A DNA stretch of 15,741 nt from contig DASUZD010000047.1 in assembly GCA_036377055.1 (NCBI GenBank), positions 1 through 15,741 on the forward strand, read 5' to 3'. This document shows, piece after piece, positions 13,349 to 15,741 of the stretch (position 1 is the first letter of the stretch; each line of letters begins with the position of its first letter). Made by a program: the position numbers and the translations under genes. The notes under the pieces were generated by a model. That model saw only the letters and a program-made list of their open reading frames with translations, ran no database searches and was not told the DNA's origin. This DNA comes from DASUZD01 sp036377055 (lineage in GTDB: Bacteria; Actinomycetota; Thermoleophilia; Gaiellales; Gaiellaceae).

Positions 13349-13365
13349 CGCCCAGCCGGGGCAGC

Positions 13366-13473
13366 GGGGACTGTCCCCACTGGCTGCAACGACCTCGTCC
13401 CGGACGTGACAACGGGGACTGTCCCCCGCTGTCTGCAACGGCATCCTCCCGGCGGGAGGGCGGGGACTGTCCC
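13366..13473. repeat. Palindrome array C: three GGGGACTGTCCCC cores at 48-bp period
   Basis: Cores at 13366-13378, 13414-13426 and 13462-13473 (last C changed), each 48 bp apart. The two 35-bp intervening stretches share CTGCAACG and a CCCGG-rich part, so they are diverged copies of one unit. The array lies between the hppA hairpins and the kinase promoter. Confidence 0.9.
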
Positions 13474-13491
13474 TCGGTTCTCCTACGTGAT

Positions 13492-13529
13492 CCGCCGGGC
13501 ACGGGAACCGCGCTTCCCGTGCCCGGCGG
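13492..13529 (-). terminator. Strong hairpin after hppA
   Basis: A perfect 16-bp inverted repeat (13492-13507 with 13514-13529) around a 6-base loop, 49 bp after the hppA stop. There is no T-run, as is common for actinobacterial terminators. It probably ends or stabilises the hppA transcript and separates it from the kinase unit. Confidence 0.6.
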
Positions 13530-13551
13530 CGTGCCTAGCGAGGGGGTCCGT

Positions 13552-13571
13552 GGGGGGAACCGGGTCCCCCC
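13552..13571 (-). terminator. G/C hairpin just after the hppA stop
   Basis: GGGGGGA (13552-13558) can pair with TCCCCCC (13565-13571) around a 6-base loop, about 7 bp after the hppA stop codon. Together with the larger hairpin it makes a tandem terminator-like 3' end. Confidence 0.4.
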
Positions 13572-13578
13572 CGCGAGA

Positions 13579-15642
13579 TCAACCGTGAATCGAAACGATG
13601 AGCGGGATGATCAAGATCGCCACGATGTTCGTGATCTTGATCATCGGGTTGATCGCGGGCCCCGCGGTGTCCTTGTAGGGGTCGCCGACGGTGTCGCCCG
13701 TGACCGACGCGGCGTGGGCCTCGGAGCCCTTGCCGCCGTAGAGGCCGTCCTCGATCAGCTTCTTCGCGTTGTCCCAGGCACCGCCACCGGCGGTCATCGC
13801 GATCGCGAGGAACAGGCCGGTGACGATCGTGCCGATCAGCAGGCCGCCGAGCATGCGGGCGTTGATGATCCCGACGACGATCGGGAACGCGATCGGGATC
13901 AGGGCCGGAACGAGCATGGCCTTGATCGCCGAGCCGGTCACGATGTCGATCGCGCGGCCGTACTCCGGGCGCTCCGTCCCTTCCATGATCCCGGGGTGCT
14001 CGCGGAACTGCCGCCGCACCTCCTCGACGACCTGGCCGCCGACACGGCCGACCGCCTCCATCGCGAGCGAGGCGAACAGGAACGGCATCAGCCCGCCGAT
14101 CAGGAGGCCGGCGATCACCCACGCGTCGCTCAGGTTGAAGACGGTGTGCGCGAGGCCCGAGCCCGGCTTCGCCTGGTCGTGGAGCCCGGTCGTGTAGCTG
14201 TCGAAGAGGACGAGCGCGGCGAGCGCGGCGGAGCCGATCGCGTAGCCCTTCGTGACAGCCTTCGTCGTATTCCCGACGGCGTCGAGCGGATCGGTGATCC
14301 CGCGGACGTCGGGGGGCAGGTCGGCCATCTCGGCGATCCCGCCGGCGTTGTCGGTGACGGGGCCGTAGGCGTCGAGCGCGACGATCAGGCCGGTCATCGA
14401 GAGCTGCGCCATGACCGCGATCCCGATCCCGTACAGGCCGGCGAAGTGGTGCGCGAGCAGGATGCCTGCGGCGATCACGATCACTGGCGCGGCGGTCGAC
14501 TGCATCCCAACCGCGAGCCCCTCGATGATGTTCGTCGCGTGCCCGGTCTGCGACGAGCGCGAGATCGCCTTCACCGGCGGCCAGCGCGTCCCCGTGTAGA
14601 ACTCGGTGATCGCGACGAGCAGGAACGTGACGACGAGGCCGATGATGGCCGAGCCGTACAGGTCCCCGAAGGACAGGCCCCTGTTGTGGTCGAACGCGAG
14701 CGTGACCGGGATGAACCCGATCGCCGAGAGCACGGTCGCCACCAGGATGGCCTTGTAGAGCGCGTTGATGATCGAGCCGTCCCGCCCCACGCGCGCGAAG
14801 AAGGTGCCGATCACGGAGGCGAGGATCGAGATGCCGCCGAGCGCCAGAGGGTAGAGCTCGAGGTGGAGGCCGGGGAACGTCTGTGAGGCGAGCAGCATCA
14901 CGGCCACCGCGGTGACGGCGTAGGTCTCGAACAGATCCGCCGCCATGCCGGCGCAGTCGCCGACGTTGTCGCCCACGTTGTCGGCGATCACGGCGGGATT
15001 GCGCGGGTCGTCCTCGGGGATCCCGGCCTCGATCTTGCCGACCAGGTCAGCGCCGACGTCTGCGGCCTTCGTGTAGATGCCGCCGCCGAGTCGGGCGAAG
15101 ACGGAGATCAGCGAGCCGCCGAAGGCGAGACCGACGAGGTCGTCGATCGCCGAGCTCGACGAGTGCCCCAGCCAGCCCGTCAGCACCCAGTAGTAGCCGG
15201 CCACGCCCAGCAGGCCCAGGCCCACGACGAGCATGCCGGTGACGGTTCCGGCGCGGAAGGCGACGTTCAGCGCGGGCTTGAGCCCGTGCTTGGCGGCCTC
15301 CGCGGTGCGCACGTTCGAGCGCACGGCCACGTTCATCCCGATGAAGCCGGCTGCGGCGGAGAGCACCGCGCCGATCAGGAAGCCGACTGCAGTCCCCCAG
15401 CCGAGCTTGTTGTAGAAGCCCAGCAGCAGGAACGGGACGATCGCGACGATCGCGACGGTCGTGTACTGGCGCCGCAGGTACGCGTCGGCGCCCTCCTGGA
15501 TGGCGCGCGCGATCCCCTGCATGCGCTCGTCGCCCGCCGGCTGCCGGAGCAGCCAGACCGTCAGGCCGATGCCGTACGCGATCGCGACGAACGAGCAGAG
15601 CAGCGCGAACAGCACCGCGTGGTCACTGAAGAAATCGATCAA
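13579..15642 (-). CDS. hppA: Membrane-bound H+-translocating pyrophosphatase, K+-independent type
   Basis: A 687-residue, roughly 16-helix enzyme that hydrolyses pyrophosphate in the cytoplasm and pumps protons out. The signature blocks are present: FARLGGGIYTKAADVGADLVGK, EDDPRNPAVIADNVGDNVGDCAGMAADLFE (pyrophosphate/Mg binding aspartates), a second DNAGGIAEMA block, and near the end DTAGPAINPMIKI. At the site that sets cation dependence the sequence is GNTTKAVTKG with Lys461; the K+-dependent class has Ala there, so this should be the K+-independent H+ pump. Length is normal for bacteria. The start is TTG at 15642, chosen because AGGGAGG lies 4 bp before it and the peptide begins MIDFFSDHAVLFALL at a membrane helix. 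It is the only gene here with a strong Shine-Dalgarno. Its proton gradient could drive the KimA-type symporter downstream. Confidence 0.96.
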   Translation of the reverse strand: MIDFFSDHAVLFALLCSFVAIAYGIGLTVWLLRQPAGDERMQGIARAIQEGADAYLRRQYTTVAIVAIVPFLLLGFYNKLGWGTAVGFLIGAVLSAAAGFIGMNVAVRSNVRTAEAAKHGLKPALNVAFRAGTVTGMLVVGLGLLGVAGYYWVLTGWLGHSSSSAIDDLVGLAFGGSLISVFARLGGGIYTKAADVGADLVGKIEAGIPEDDPRNPAVIADNVGDNVGDCAGMAADLFETYAVTAVAVMLLASQTFPGLHLELYPLALGGISILASVIGTFFARVGRDGSIINALYKAILVATVLSAIGFIPVTLAFDHNRGLSFGDLYGSAIIGLVVTFLLVAITEFYTGTRWPPVKAISRSSQTGHATNIIEGLAVGMQSTAAPVIVIAAGILLAHHFAGLYGIGIAVMAQLSMTGLIVALDAYGPVTDNAGGIAEMADLPPDVRGITDPLDAVGNTTKAVTKGYAIGSAALAALVLFDSYTTGLHDQAKPGSGLAHTVFNLSDAWVIAGLLIGGLMPFLFASLAMEAVGRVGGQVVEEVRRQFREHPGIMEGTERPEYGRAIDIVTGSAIKAMLVPALIPIAFPIVVGIINARMLGGLLIGTIVTGLFLAIAMTAGGGAWDNAKKLIEDGLYGGKGSEAHAASVTGDTVGDPYKDTAGPAINPMIKITNIVAILIIPLIVSIHG

Positions 15643-15646
15643 GAAG

Positions 15647-15653
15647 CCTCCCT
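15647..15653 (-). promoter_or_regulatory. Shine-Dalgarno AGGGAGG that fixes the hppA TTG start
   Basis: AGGGAGG on the minus strand ends 4 bp before the TTG at 15642. There is no ATG or GTG in a better position, so this ribosome site decides the start. Confidence 0.7.
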
Positions 15654-15741
15654 ACAAGACAAGCGCCGAGACTCCCCGGAGCCGCGCTTTTCTATCAGAT
15701 CCGGGCCCCGCGAAGCGCCGTCGAGCAGCGGGGCGGCGAAG
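15654..15741 (-). promoter_or_regulatory. hppA upstream region (promoter expected, not resolved)
   Basis: The 88 bp to the window edge contain no ORF I can support. On the minus strand CTGATAGAAAAG (about 15694-15705) is the only A/T-rich patch and a possible -10 area for a leadered hppA transcript, but no clear -35/-10 pair is visible. Confidence 0.25.

Noticed and set aside
5957..13473. Regularly spaced short repeats as CRISPR arrays
   Set aside because: The conserved part is only 13 bp and palindromic, there are two or three units per site, and the intervening stretches are related to each other rather than unique. No cas genes are present.
13335..13502. N-terminal extension of the kinase through the repeat array
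   Set aside because: The frame is open only because the repeat period is a multiple of three. The peptide is a 16-residue repeat of GQSP-type words, while the KdpD-like homology and a promoter-like hexamer both favour ATG 13334.

Overview
The window is about 15.7 kb of very GC-rich DNA with frequent GTG starts, one TTG start and actinobacterial-looking proteins. My best guess is a deep-branching Actinomycetota genome, perhaps a Thermoleophilia/Gaiellales-type soil or water bacterium; this is inference from style, not a database match. Almost every gene is on the minus strand. The only plus-strand gene is the tail of an IS5-type transposase at the left edge.

In the direction of transcription (right to left) the order is: a membrane proton-pumping pyrophosphatase (hppA, 13579-15642); a short KdpD-like sensor kinase and a KdpE-like response regulator joined by a GTGA overlap (11272-13334); an unrecognised 198-residue membrane protein (10608-11204); a KimA-type K+ transporter (8260-10473); an APC permease with a C-terminal universal-stress-protein (Usp) domain, joined by a GTGA overlap to a 57-residue two-helix membrane protein (6103-8165); a second APC-Usp permease (4027-5922); two overlapping TrkA/RCK proteins (2878-3980); and a DUF2156 (MprF-like) protein joined by an ATGA overlap to a secreted PQQ-type sugar dehydrogenase (195-2842).

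The central 10 kb reads as a potassium or osmotic homeostasis island: a Kdp-type two-component system without kdpFABC in view, a proton-coupled K+ importer, RCK gating proteins without a Trk/Ktr pore, and two permeases carrying Usp modules. The neighbouring K+-independent H+-pyrophosphatase could supply the proton gradient. The regulatory link between these parts is my inference.

Two non-coding patterns stand out. First, a 13-bp palindrome, GGGGAC(T/A)GTCCCC and close variants, occurs in four clusters. These lie directly upstream of the kinase, KimA and each APC-Usp permease, mostly at 47-48 bp periods, with the nearest copy 31-35 bp from the start codon in three cases. Second, six transcription-unit starts carry a TANNNT hexamer ending 6 bp (once 8 bp) before the start codon with no usable Shine-Dalgarno sequence, which points to leaderless transcripts. 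No intergenic stretch exceeds 300 bases; the longest (13335-13578) holds a palindrome array and the hppA 3' hairpins.
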